9,749 bases of DNA from Candidatus Bathyarchaeota archaeon RBG_13_52_12 (GCA_001774245.1 MEZF01000040.1:26646-36394); one strand, 5' to 3'. Shown: positions 1 to 6,155, counted from the first letter of the stretch. Made by a program: numbers and translations. The notes: generated from the sequence alone by a model not told the origin.

Positions 1-405
1 GTAGACCGGCTTAGTACCCAGGGTCTCCATCATGTTGTTGAACTCGCCATACATCGGGTCGGTGAGCACCACCTCGTCGCCTTCTTTGCATGCCTCCCTG
101 ATCGCCAGCCAGATCTGCGGGTCTACTCCCTGTGTGAGCATCACGTCTCCAAGTGTGGCGCATAGTTTGTTTTCCCTCAGTATTTTCTCGACCATGGCTT
201 CTCTGGCGCGTTGATCGCTGTTGTAGTAGAGGTCGTTAGAGCAAACTGCAGTGATCAAAGCCTCCTTGATTTCTGGTGCTATGAGAAAGTCCGGGTTTGC
301 GAGCCAGAGAGGTATGACATCTTTAGAATATCTGAGCCACTTACTGTTCGGCGTCTTCAGCATGTTTTCGATTGTGGCTGAGTTAAAATATTTTGAATAT
401 GACAT
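1..405 (-). CDS. PLP-dependent aminotransferase class I/II, N-terminal part (cut by left edge)
   Basis: The first 135 codons of a fold-type I pyridoxal-phosphate aminotransferase, broadly in the MalY/PatB or aspartate aminotransferase class. Seen: an N-terminal PLWLANPDF segment (about residues 32-40) like the substrate-arm region of this family, then YYNSDQRAREAM (60-71), the TQGVDPQIWLAI segment (91-102) before the cofactor-binding region, and GDEVVLTDPMYGEF (109-122), where Y119 sits at the usual ring-stacking or substrate loop. The PLP lysine and the C-terminal domain lie beyond the left edge, so the substrate cannot be predicted. The ATG at 405 is chosen because an in-frame stop lies upstream with no other start codon between, and a TATA-like box is centred about 26 bases before it, which fits a leaderless mRNA. 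The family call is firm; the exact reaction is unknown. Confidence 0.85.
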   Translation of the reverse strand, partial: MSYSKYFNSATIENMLKTPNSKWLRYSKDVIPLWLANPDFLIAPEIKEALITAVCSNDLYYNSDQRAREAMVEKILRENKLCATLGDVMLTQGVDPQIWLAIREACKEGDEVVLTDPMYGEFNNMMETLGTKPVY

Positions 406-427
406 CGAGAAGCATTCATCTTCTAAT

Positions 428-435
428 CTTAAATG
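428..435 (-). promoter_or_regulatory. TATA-like box for the aminotransferase gene
   Basis: On the minus strand this reads CATTTAAG and is centred about 26.5 bases before the ATG at 405. That is the archaeal TATA-to-start distance, so the transcript probably begins at or next to the start codon. Confidence 0.45.
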
Positions 436-541
436 GCTTTAGATTTTTTCGTATTTGTTAGCGCACGCGACAGCGCCATGGTAGAGGAAACAGAAATGGG
501 GTAACACGCTTATAGGCAAAGTACTCTTGACCGAAGCTCTT

Positions 542-564
542 CTCCAGAGTCGCGCGCGCTGGAG
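542..564. repeat. Hairpin with a CG-alternating loop
   Basis: CTCCAG (542-547) pairs with CTGGAG (559-564), a 6-bp perfect stem around an 11-base loop made mostly of alternating C and G. No T run follows closely on either strand, so it is not an obvious terminator. It belongs to the set of CG-rich elements seen in the gaps between genes. Confidence 0.4.
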
Positions 565-715
565 TATGAACTAAGGTCACCATAAACAACATGTTAATCG
601 AGAAATTTTTTTAGGAATGGCTGCTGATAAACCCTATACGCGCGATGCTTTCACATGTAAGACAGACCAGAAGTGAACTACTCGCCCAGTAAGGGGCGGA
701 CATCTTTTTCTGGAG

Positions 716-723
716 TTATAAAA
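716..723 (+). promoter_or_regulatory. Orphan TATA box
   Basis: TTATAAAA, continuing into TATT, is as strong an archaeal TATA match as any in the window, but no recognised plus-strand gene follows until 1356. Predicted transcription would start near 743-748 and run antisense toward the 3' end of the VOC gene. It could drive a small RNA or the frame at 739-801 (20 codons), or it may be a chance A+T-rich match. Confidence 0.3.
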
Positions 724-844
724 TATTGTTGCGTGCAGATGGGGTGGTATTATAGGAAGAAATCTAGCGCGATGAGTGAAGACAAGGTAATTCGTGCGTG
801 ACATGCATAATTTTGTCCAAGTTTTTCAGCATTAAAAGAGAAGG

Positions 845-1231
845 CTATTCACGTGTAGGGTGGATCATAGCTATCGGGTTTCCCTCTGGGTCCCTTATTT
901 GAGCGACATAGCCGATCCCAGGGACCTCCTGCTTACCCATGGTTACCTTTCCCCCAAGTTTGGCGACCTTAATCAGGGCCTTGTCAATGTCTTCGACACG
1001 TACATAGTTGACCGGGGTGTTTGATTCGCTTTGCTTCTTGTACATGCCGCCGTTGACCCCAGGTCGCATTGGCATACCCTTGTCATCGGTTGGGACGGTC
1101 TGGATGACCCAGTACTCCATGAAGTCAGAGGGGGTTTTCACGATTTTCCACCCAAACAGATTCTCATAGAATGATTTGAGCCTGTCAACATCCTCTGCGG
1201 GAATCTCGAAGTGTATAATTGTTGGATCCAT
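845..1231 (-). CDS. VOC-superfamily (glyoxalase/bleomycin-resistance-like) protein
   Basis: A 128-residue single-domain protein of the vicinal oxygen chelate fold, of the glyoxalase-related type (COG3324-like). Seen: IIHFEIPAEDVDRLKSFYE (residues 5-23) with H7 at the usual first metal position, FGWKI (26-30), then a second beta-alpha-beta-beta-beta unit starting at VNYVRVEDIDKAL (75-87) and the family's ending GIGYVAQIRDPEGNPIAMI (105-123), with E116 in the DPEGN turn. Members bind a metal and act as lyases, dioxygenases or drug-binding proteins. Substrate cannot be inferred here. The length is normal for a one-domain member, which would dimerise. The ATG at 1231 has GAGG at 1237-1240 with 5-base spacing and a TATA-like box further upstream. 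The gene is divergent from the DUF362 gene. Confidence 0.85.
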   Translation of the reverse strand: MDPTIIHFEIPAEDVDRLKSFYENLFGWKIVKTPSDFMEYWVIQTVPTDDKGMPMRPGVNGGMYKKQSESNTPVNYVRVEDIDKALIKVAKLGGKVTMGKQEVPGIGYVAQIRDPEGNPIAMIHPTRE

Positions 1232-1280
1232 TTTTTCCTCAAATCATTTGATGGTTAGCTGAATAATAAGACATTGTTAA

Positions 1281-1288
1281 ATTTTAAG
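1281..1288 (-). promoter_or_regulatory. TATA-like box for the VOC gene
   Basis: Read on the minus strand this is CTTAAAAT, about 53 bases before the ATG at 1231. It predicts a leader of about 27 bases that would contain the GAGG ribosome binding site at 1237-1240. A CGCGCG run (1288-1294) abuts it on its upstream side. The same A+T patch read on the plus strand could serve the divergent DUF362 gene with a leader of about 45 bases. Confidence 0.4.
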
Positions 1289-1355
1289 CGCGCGGGTATC
1301 ATAATTGGGTTGGAAGAAATACTCTTAAGGGCTAGCATTCTCATGGTGGAAACCT

Positions 1356-2249
1356 ATGAGAGAATTATCCAGAGAACCAGTTGTATCAGTAATAAAATCC
1401 AATGGATATTATGAAGGTAGCCGAAAAGCCCTGAAGCCCTTTGAGGACGATATCGCTGAAAGTATCAAAGGGAAACAAAAGGTCCTCATAAAACCAAACT
1501 TCGTTTCAACCGCAGTACAGTTGGCAGCGACTCATGTTGATACAATCAGGGCGGTGTTGGACCTTTTATCTGGATTCTACGATGGTGAGATAACAATCGG
1601 AGAAGGACCGGCTGGTAAAAGTCTGGTAGAAGCCATTACAAACTTTGGATATGACTCTCTCATAGATGAGTACCGTATAAAAACCATGGATCTGAACGAA
1701 GATGAATTCATCGAGCTCGAAGGCGTGGATCGTTATTTAAAACCCCTCAAATTCTGTGTTTCAAAGACTCTGCTGGAAAGCGACTACCTCATCTCAGTGG
1801 CGAAGCCTAAGACCCACGATACTGTTATAGTTACGCTTTCGATTAAGAATGTGGTCGTTGGCTCACTAGTCTCCCTAGCTGAAAAAGAAAAGATCCATCA
1901 GGGTGCAAAGGCGATCAACGAAAACATCGCTAGAATTGGTAAGCATTGTATTCCCGATCTCGCTTTGATAGATGGATTTGTGGGCATGGAGGGAGCTGGA
2001 CCGGTTGACGGAGACCCTGTCAGCCTCGGCGTTTCTTCTGCCAGCTTACACCCCGTATCTCTTGACTCTGTTATGGCTAAGATAATGGGTTTCGATCCGC
2101 TCGATATCGGGTACCTACATTATCTTAACGACTGGGGGATAGGCGTAGCTGACTTGGATAGAATAAAAGTAGTGGGTGAACCAATTGAGAAGGTATACAG
2201 GAAATTTAGGCCTCACCCAACTTATAGAGATCAATTAAACTGGAGATAA
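1356..2249 (+). CDS. DUF362 domain protein (first copy)
   Basis: A 297-residue protein of the DUF362 family (PF04015), whose biochemical role I cannot state. Seen: KVLIKPNFV (residues 42-50), the family's opening motif; ITIGEGPAG (79-87); DYLISVAKPKTHD (143-155); LSIKNVVVGS (161-170), followed by H181 and G183, the family's K-N...H-x-G pattern; and IDGFVGMEGAGPVDGDP (205-221) near the C-terminal part of the domain. The C-terminal 4Fe-4S ferredoxin domain found in many DUF362 proteins is absent: there are no CxxCxxC clusters. No signal peptide or membrane segment is visible, so it is cytosolic. The ATG at 1356 has GGTGGA at 1345-1350, five bases upstream. The lactonase gene follows 52 bp later and may share the transcript. 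A second DUF362 gene lies at 6156-7193. Confidence 0.88.
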   Translation: MRELSREPVVSVIKSNGYYEGSRKALKPFEDDIAESIKGKQKVLIKPNFVSTAVQLAATHVDTIRAVLDLLSGFYDGEITIGEGPAGKSLVEAITNFGYDSLIDEYRIKTMDLNEDEFIELEGVDRYLKPLKFCVSKTLLESDYLISVAKPKTHDTVIVTLSIKNVVVGSLVSLAEKEKIHQGAKAINENIARIGKHCIPDLALIDGFVGMEGAGPVDGDPVSLGVSSASLHPVSLDSVMAKIMGFDPLDIGYLHYLNDWGIGVADLDRIKVVGEPIEKVYRKFRPHPTYRDQLNWR

Positions 2250-2301
2250 TCGCACGAGCTAAGCGAAAGACCTTCTATTTCTAAAGCTCCTAGTTACTTG
2301 T

Positions 2302-3171
2302 GTGATGATCTTGGACAATCGAAAGAACTCAACATTAATACAGGAGAATAGTATGGTTGAAAGGCTTACCACTGGGTACCAATTTCTTGAAGGGCCTGTT
2401 TGGAACTCAACTGGCGGGTTTTTATTATTCAGTGATATTCCGGCAAATCGGATCTATAAATGGGTACCCGATGGGTCTGTAACGGTGTTCCGCGAACCCA
2501 GCGGGAACTCAAATGGTCTGACATTCGACGATAGGGGTAATTTAATAATCTGCGAACACGGCACGCGACGATTATCGATGCTTGAGAAAAATGGGGTCTA
2601 TAAAGTGTTAGCTGATAAGTACCGAGACAAGCGTTTAAACAGCCCCAACGACGTGGTTGTAAAGTCAGACGGTAAGATCTATTTCACAGATCCACCATAC
2701 GGCATAAAGCAAGACGAGCAGGAGCTTACTTTTCAGGGGGTTTACTCCCTAGACGTTGAAAAAGAAAAACTGACTCTGCTCTCAGACGACCTCGATCGCC
2801 CAAACGGTTTAGCCTTCTCCCCCGACGAGAAGATCATCTACATCGCCGATTCGTCGAACAGGAGACACGTGAGGGCTTTCAAAGTCGATCGTGATGGAAA
2901 CTTGAGCCAAGGCAGTGTATTCGCTGAGATTCGTTCAGAGCTTCCCGGGAACCCGGATGGGATGAAAGTGGACGTAGAAGGCAACCTCTACGTAGCGGCC
3001 GCTGGAGGCGTTTGGGTTTTCTCTGCGCACGGGGAACACTTGGGCATAATCAATACCCCTGAGACGCCTGCGAATCTAGCATGGGGAACTAGGGATTGGA
3101 GAAGCCTCTTCATCACGGCGAGAACATCTCTCTACAGGGCTAAGGTGAAGGCAAAAGGAGTGCGCGTGTAA
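2302..3171 (+). CDS. SMP-30/gluconolactonase-family hydrolase
   Basis: A 289-residue six-bladed beta-propeller of the SMP-30/gluconolactonase/LRE-like family, which opens sugar-acid lactones using one divalent metal. The usual metal ligands are present: E30 in FLEGPVW, N116 in NSPNDVV, N168 in RPNGLAF and D219 in NPDGM. Other family blocks are FSDIPANRIYKW (43-54), CEHGTRRL (84-91), YFTDPPYG (127-134) and TPETPANLAWG (252-262). Its natural lactone cannot be told. The start is uncertain. GTG 2302 or ATG 2305 keeps the N-terminal stretch before ERLTTG that family members usually have, whereas ATG 2353 has the better ribosome site (AGGAG at 2342-2346, six bases away) but removes that stretch. 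It probably shares a transcript with the DUF362 gene 52 bp upstream. No signal peptide is seen. Confidence 0.87.
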   Translation: MMILDNRKNSTLIQENSMVERLTTGYQFLEGPVWNSTGGFLLFSDIPANRIYKWVPDGSVTVFREPSGNSNGLTFDDRGNLIICEHGTRRLSMLEKNGVYKVLADKYRDKRLNSPNDVVVKSDGKIYFTDPPYGIKQDEQELTFQGVYSLDVEKEKLTLLSDDLDRPNGLAFSPDEKIIYIADSSNRRHVRAFKVDRDGNLSQGSVFAEIRSELPGNPDGMKVDVEGNLYVAAAGGVWVFSAHGEHLGIINTPETPANLAWGTRDWRSLFITARTSLYRAKVKAKGVRV

Positions 3172-3289
3172 GGCTTCCCTGTCTCAATAATCACGCGCGC
3201 ATCTACGGTGAACACGCGATCTCCTATCTGAGGGTGTTTGCTTTTACTTCACACGATGATAATTTCTTAAATCGAAACCGGACGCGCCT

Positions 3290-3297
3290 CTAAATAA
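3290..3297 (+). promoter_or_regulatory. TATA-like box for the deacetylase-like gene
   Basis: CTAAATAA is centred about 27.5 bases before the GTG at 3321, which fits a leaderless transcript. A GACGCGCC block (3281-3288) lies directly upstream, where the TFB recognition element would sit. Confidence 0.5.
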
Positions 3298-3320
3298 TCG
3301 TATAGTACAAGGTATGCTGT

Positions 3321-4172
3321 GTGATGTTATTGGGCACCAGAATCGTCTTCTCCAGGAGATGTCTTGAATATGGTGTTCAATATCACCCCGAAAACTCGGC
3401 TAGAGTCGCGGAAGCCTACGATGTATTAAGGGATCACGGATACGGGTTCACGGAATCTGAGCCCGCGGAGGAGGATGCCTTGTTGAGGATCCACGGTAAG
3501 GAGTACCTTGAAGGGCTCAAAGATGGTGAAATCGAGGATCCCGACACCCCCGACTACGAAGGAATATACGAGTACGCTAGGATCGCGGCTGGCGGAGCGA
3601 TAGCCGCCGCGGAGAGTAACGGGTTCTCATTGATGAGGCCCCCAGGGCATCACGTAGGCAAGAATGGATCCGCCCTCGGTGCCTCAACGAGGGGATTCTG
3701 CTACCTGAACAACATAGCCATCGCCGTGAGGCACCTCGGCAAGTCGACGCTTATTCTGGACATAGATGGTCACCATGGAAACGGAACACAGGAGATTTTT
3801 CTAAACAAGGACGGCGTAGTCTATGTCTCCTTACACCGACATTACATATACCCGGGTACAGGCGAGAGGTCAACGGCTAATTGCTTCAACTATCCACTCG
3901 ACGGCGATTGTGGCCAGGAGGTCTACCTGAGGACGCTTGACAAGGCGCTCCGCGAAGCTGGTAAACACGATTTTGAGTGCGTCGCCGTCTCAGCGGGGTT
4001 CGACTCCCATTCGGGGGATCTTGCCTCACTCGGTTTAGCTGAGGAATCTTATTATGAGATTGGTAGAAGAATCGCATCGCTGGAAAGACCCAGCTTCTTC
4101 GTCCTGGAGGGAGGTTACTCCGGTAAGCAGTTGGGAAGAGACATCGTCTCCCTTCTGAAAGGATTCGGATAG
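3321..4172 (+). CDS. Histone-deacetylase-family zinc amidohydrolase
   Basis: A 283-residue member of the arginase/deacetylase fold, class I/II histone deacetylase, acetoin-utilisation and acetylpolyamine amidohydrolase family. Such enzymes remove acetyl groups from lysine side chains, polyamines or small amides. All active-site elements are present: YHPENSARV (21-29), RPPGHHVG (106-113) with the H110/H111 pair, GFCYLNNIAIA (125-135), DIDGHHGNGTQ (147-157) supplying zinc ligands D149 and H151, AGFDSH (225-230) with ligand D228, and the EGGY loop with catalytic Y266. Length is slightly short for the family but nothing essential is missing. GTG 3321 (or ATG 3324 directly after) is chosen by the TATA box 27 bases upstream and the absence of a ribosome site. 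Histone, Alba-type chromatin protein or polyamine are all possible targets. It appears to be a single-gene unit. Confidence 0.93.
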   Translation: MMLLGTRIVFSRRCLEYGVQYHPENSARVAEAYDVLRDHGYGFTESEPAEEDALLRIHGKEYLEGLKDGEIEDPDTPDYEGIYEYARIAAGGAIAAAESNGFSLMRPPGHHVGKNGSALGASTRGFCYLNNIAIAVRHLGKSTLILDIDGHHGNGTQEIFLNKDGVVYVSLHRHYIYPGTGERSTANCFNYPLDGDCGQEVYLRTLDKALREAGKHDFECVAVSAGFDSHSGDLASLGLAEESYYEIGRRIASLERPSFFVLEGGYSGKQLGRDIVSLLKGFG

Positions 4173-4183
4173 TACAAAGTCAG

Positions 4184-4216
4184 CGCGCACGCGCGAGCCG
4201 AGGAGACAGGTCTTCG
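4184..4216. repeat. Intergenic direct repeat, copy A
   Basis: Begins with CGCGCACGCG (4184-4193) and ends with AGGTCTTCG (4208-4216), 24 bases start to start. The left part is also an imperfect palindrome: CGCGC, two bases, GCGCG (4184-4195). It lies 11 bases past the deacetylase stop. Copy B follows about 60 bases later. Confidence 0.6.
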
Positions 4217-4246
4217 CCAGTTTGTAGTGCCGATTCAGATGCCGTT

Positions 4247-4276
4247 CGCGCACGCGGGAGATGGTAAAGGTCTTCG
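4247..4276. repeat. Intergenic direct repeat, copy B
   Basis: Carries the same two exact words as copy A, CGCGCACGCG (4247-4256) and AGGTCTTCG (4268-4276), here 21 bases start to start. It ends about 14 bases before the TATA box of the SRPBCC gene, so it may be an upstream binding site. The middle parts of the copies have diverged. Confidence 0.6.
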
Positions 4277-4290
4277 AGTAAAGCAGATTG

Positions 4291-4298
4291 TTATATAA
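4291..4298 (+). promoter_or_regulatory. TATA box and short leader of the SRPBCC gene
   Basis: TTATATAA is a near-consensus archaeal TATA box. Transcription would begin near 4321, and the leader would then hold GGTGGAGG (4322-4329), a strong ribosome binding site nine bases before GTG 4339. This supports 4339 as the true gene start although that frame does not match the frame of the main body. Confidence 0.6.
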
Positions 4299-4338
4299 TC
4301 AGTCAATAGCCAAAATCATTCGGTGGAGGCTAAGAACT

Positions 4339-4811
4339 GTGAAAATTCAATTAACACAGGAGCCGGTTGCTAAGGCTGAGTTGCTTATCCGTAAACCCTT
4401 TGAGGAGTGTTTGAGGCTTTTATCAATCCCAAAGTGATAACCAAGTTCTGGTTTACTAAAGGCAGTGGGAGAATGGAAGCCGGCAAACAGGTTACGTGGG
4501 AGTGGGAGATGTACAACATCTCCGCTAAAGTGAAGGTAAGAGAGGTTGAAGAGAATAAGCGAATCCTGATCGAATGGTTAGGTTCTCCGACGTCGGTGGA
4601 GTGGGTTTTTACTCCCTACGGAAATGGCGCGACACTTGTCAGCATCACTGAAAGTGGCTTCGGCGGGGATGGAGATGCGATAGTGAAATCCGCGCTTGAT
4701 TCGACCGGGGGATTTACCTGGGTTCTTGCGGGGCTGAAGGCATGGCTTGAGCACGGTATCACGCTTAACCTTGTAGCTGACCGTTATCCAAAAGGCCTAA
4801 GAGAACACTGA
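4339..4811 (+). CDS. SRPBCC/AHSA1-like protein, with an apparent one-base frame break near 4408
   Basis: A START/Bet v 1-like (AHSA1, activator of Hsp90 ATPase homologue) domain protein, a helix-grip fold that binds hydrophobic ligands; function unknown. From GTG 4339, which has a good ribosome site and TATA box, 23 codons read up to LLIRKPFEE, the family's first strand. That frame then fails (CLRLLSIPK, stop). The family continues in the frame one base back: VFEAFINP from 4407, then KFWFTKGSGRMEAG, VTWEWEMY, ILIEW, the DSTGGFTWVLAGLKAWLEHG segment and LNLVADRYPKG. Joined, the two parts give about 157 residues, the usual family length. A single missing G in GAGGAG(G)TG explains it: real mutation, sequencing or assembly error, or -1 frameshifting. 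The body alone could only start at GTG 4407, just after an in-frame TGA (4401-4403), and would lack the first strand. Confidence 0.8.
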
Positions 4812-4903
4812 CTGGAATCTAGAGCGCCCGTGACCGCGTCAACGGTTAAGCAATAGCTGTTTAATCCACATTTTCCACGATCGTGTACGCGAGTAGAGCC
4901 CGT

Positions 4904-5227
4904 CTAGTCTCTTAGGACCTCGAGCTTGAAACTGACTGGCCTGATACCGTCCGAGCAGGAAGTGTACATGTATGGCGGCTTAACCCAATCCTCGAAACCG
5001 CCTCCGAAGCGGAGCACGGCAAGATCCTTGTAGAGGTCCCTCCACGCCCAGCTGCAGAACCCAGCAGGCATCTTGCCATCCTTCTCCACGATCCACACCG
5101 ATTTTTCGTCGATTGGGCAAACTGGGTAGGGGTGTGTCTTCCCGGGTTGATCTGGGACCTTTCCATCGAAGATGTAGGCTGGATCAACCTTTTTCTGGAC
5201 AGTTACCTTCACTCTATAGCTTGGCAT
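4904..5227 (-). CDS. TIGR04076-family small protein
   Basis: A 107-residue cytosolic protein that resembles the uncharacterised TIGR04076 family. The resemblance is strongest in the C-terminal half: MPAGFCSWAWRDLY (residues 53-66), LAVLRFGGGFEDW (69-81) and a CSDGIRPVSFKL ending (91-102), which matches the family's C-(P/S)-D-G-x-R-P-V pattern. Cysteines at 37, 58 and 91 could bind a metal or act in redox, but this is speculation. The family's more common N-terminal cysteine motif is not obvious here. The ATG at 5227 is the first in frame after an upstream TGA. A TATA-like box at 5258-5265 implies a leader of about eight bases. The gene is divergent from the MBL-fold gene and convergent with the SRPBCC gene. 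Confidence 0.75.
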   Translation of the reverse strand: MPSYRVKVTVQKKVDPAYIFDGKVPDQPGKTHPYPVCPIDEKSVWIVEKDGKMPAGFCSWAWRDLYKDLAVLRFGGGFEDWVKPPYMYTSCSDGIRPVSFKLEVLRD

Positions 5228-5257
5228 CCTTCATCACAGGAGATAATTGATGTAAAC

Positions 5258-5265
5258 ATAATAAA
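5258..5265 (-). promoter_or_regulatory. TATA-like box for the TIGR04076 gene
   Basis: Reads TTTATTAT on the minus strand, about 34 bases before the ATG at 5227. Only 43 bases separate it from the TATA box of the divergent MBL gene, so the two promoters sit back to back and a regulator could affect both. Confidence 0.4.
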
Positions 5266-5308
5266 CTTTAGCCAAAAAGCATTGCGCGTAAGCACTTCTC
5301 GTGGAGCG

Positions 5309-5316
5309 TTTTTAAA
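5309..5316 (+). promoter_or_regulatory. TATA box and ribosome site of the MBL-fold gene
   Basis: TTTTTAAA predicts transcription from about 5339. GAGGGG (5341-5346) then lies in a leader of about 14 bases, six bases before GTG 5353, which fixes that start. Confidence 0.55.
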
Positions 5317-5352
5317 TTCTGCTCATATATTCTCCACTGTGAGGGGCCTATA

Positions 5353-6027
5353 GTGGATAATGTTGAGATCGTGTCGGATGACTTGTACGTCGTTAAGCAG
5401 GAGATGAGGCCGGGATGGTATTGCTGCGTGACGCTGGTGTTCGGTGAAAAGAACATAGGCGTTGTTGACACGGGATACGAAAACACCCCCTTGGACCGCG
5501 TGTTCCCATTGATATTGGAAAAGGGTAGGAGACTCGACGACGTGAATCTGATCGTTAATACTCACCGCGACGGGGATCATGTGCGTGGGAACGCTGTGTT
5601 CAAGGAGCGCACAGGGGCGACGATCGCCATCCATGAGCTAGAGCAAGAGGCGGTGCCCACAGCTGACGCGAAGCTACGAGACGGTGACCAAGTAAGGCTG
5701 GGGGATCGAAGCTTCACTGTCATCCACACACCCGGCCACAGGCCGGGCAGCATCTGCCTAATCGACCCCGTGGGCAAGACACTGATCGTGGGCGACTCCG
5801 TCTGTGGCGAGAGGGAGGATCTCATAAGGATGGATAAAGAAGTCTACATCGCCTCCCTGAGGAAGCTGCTCCAGGTTGAGGCGGATACTATGATTATGTC
5901 TCACCCATTCCAGCCAGCGGGTAAGAGCACCCTAGTCGGCGGCGAGGTGAATGAGATGATCAGGGCGAGCATAGAAGTGGCAAAAAAACTCGTATGCTCG
6001 TCCAAAGCAGGTACGGGGGCAAAGTAG
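5353..6027 (+). CDS. MBL-fold metallo-hydrolase with an HxDxDH metal motif
   Basis: A 224-residue metallo-beta-lactamase-fold hydrolase. Seen: NIGVVDTGYENTPL (34-47), the first strand and DTG turn; VNTHRDGDHVRGN (68-80), the metal motif; HTPGHRPGS (125-133) with ligand H129; LIVGDSVCG (144-152) with bridging D148; and MSHPFQPAG (182-190) with H184. The usual HxHxDH motif reads H71-R-D73-G-D75-H76, so the second histidine is an aspartate. This variant occurs in parts of the superfamily and may change metal preference or redox behaviour. The substrate is unknown; thioester, phosphoester and lactone hydrolases all occur in this fold. GTG 5353 is set by GAGGGG six bases upstream. The gene converges with the second DUF362 gene. 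Confidence 0.9.
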   Translation: MDNVEIVSDDLYVVKQEMRPGWYCCVTLVFGEKNIGVVDTGYENTPLDRVFPLILEKGRRLDDVNLIVNTHRDGDHVRGNAVFKERTGATIAIHELEQEAVPTADAKLRDGDQVRLGDRSFTVIHTPGHRPGSICLIDPVGKTLIVGDSVCGEREDLIRMDKEVYIASLRKLLQVEADTMIMSHPFQPAGKSTLVGGEVNEMIRASIEVAKKLVCSSKAGTGAK

Positions 6028-6155
6028 CTTCTCATCCCAGTGGCTATATTGGCTCTCTTCCCCACACTCAACACCTTAATAGTCGTCAAGTTTGGGAAGC
6101 GCAGTAAAGGACCTACCATATTCTTCGGCGTCGCGCACAAGGTTATTTAGAGATT

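Larger units (their letters stand above)
406..844. other. Long intergenic stretch without a convincing gene
   Basis: About 440 bp lie between the aminotransferase start and the VOC stop, both on the minus strand. I found no tRNA, rRNA or conserved protein here. It holds alternating CG runs at 461-469, 551-559 and 638-644, a hairpin at 542-564, a short hairpin CGCCC-agtaag-GGGCG near 683-698 followed by a T run at 704-708, and an orphan TATA box at 716-723. The longest reading frame noticed is a minus-strand one at 592-458 (44 codons, or 41 from the ATG at 583), with no recognisable family. Two plus-strand frames of about 20 codons start at 617 and 739. Confidence 0.6.

Noticed and set aside
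32..442. Plus-strand frames at 32-214 and 251-442
   Set aside because: They are antisense to the aminotransferase, which has clear family motifs; the plus-strand frames show none.
683..708. Intrinsic terminator: CGCCC-agtaag-GGGCG hairpin with a nearby T run
   Set aside because: The stem is only five base pairs, the T run is offset by several bases, and no plus-strand gene precedes it to be terminated.
766..801. C/D-box guide RNA suggested by GCGATGA near the orphan TATA box
   Set aside because: The C box has a mismatch and no CTGA D or D' box follows at a suitable distance on either strand.
3995..4007. tRNA T-arm-like GGGGTTCGACTCC
   Set aside because: It encodes the AGFDSH active-site motif of the deacetylase. 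The flanks do not form the 5-bp T stem, and no acceptor or anticodon stem is present.
4904..5353. Overlapping frames at 4912-5187 (minus) and 5132-5353 (plus)
   Set aside because: They are alternative frames of the TIGR04076 gene and its promoter region, without family motifs; the plus-strand one would run through both promoters.
5731..5747. Perfect hairpin CCCGGCC-aca-GGCCGGG inside the MBL gene
   Set aside because: It falls on the codons for the conserved PGHRPG motif. Repeated Pro-Gly codons produce the palindrome, so no separate function is needed.
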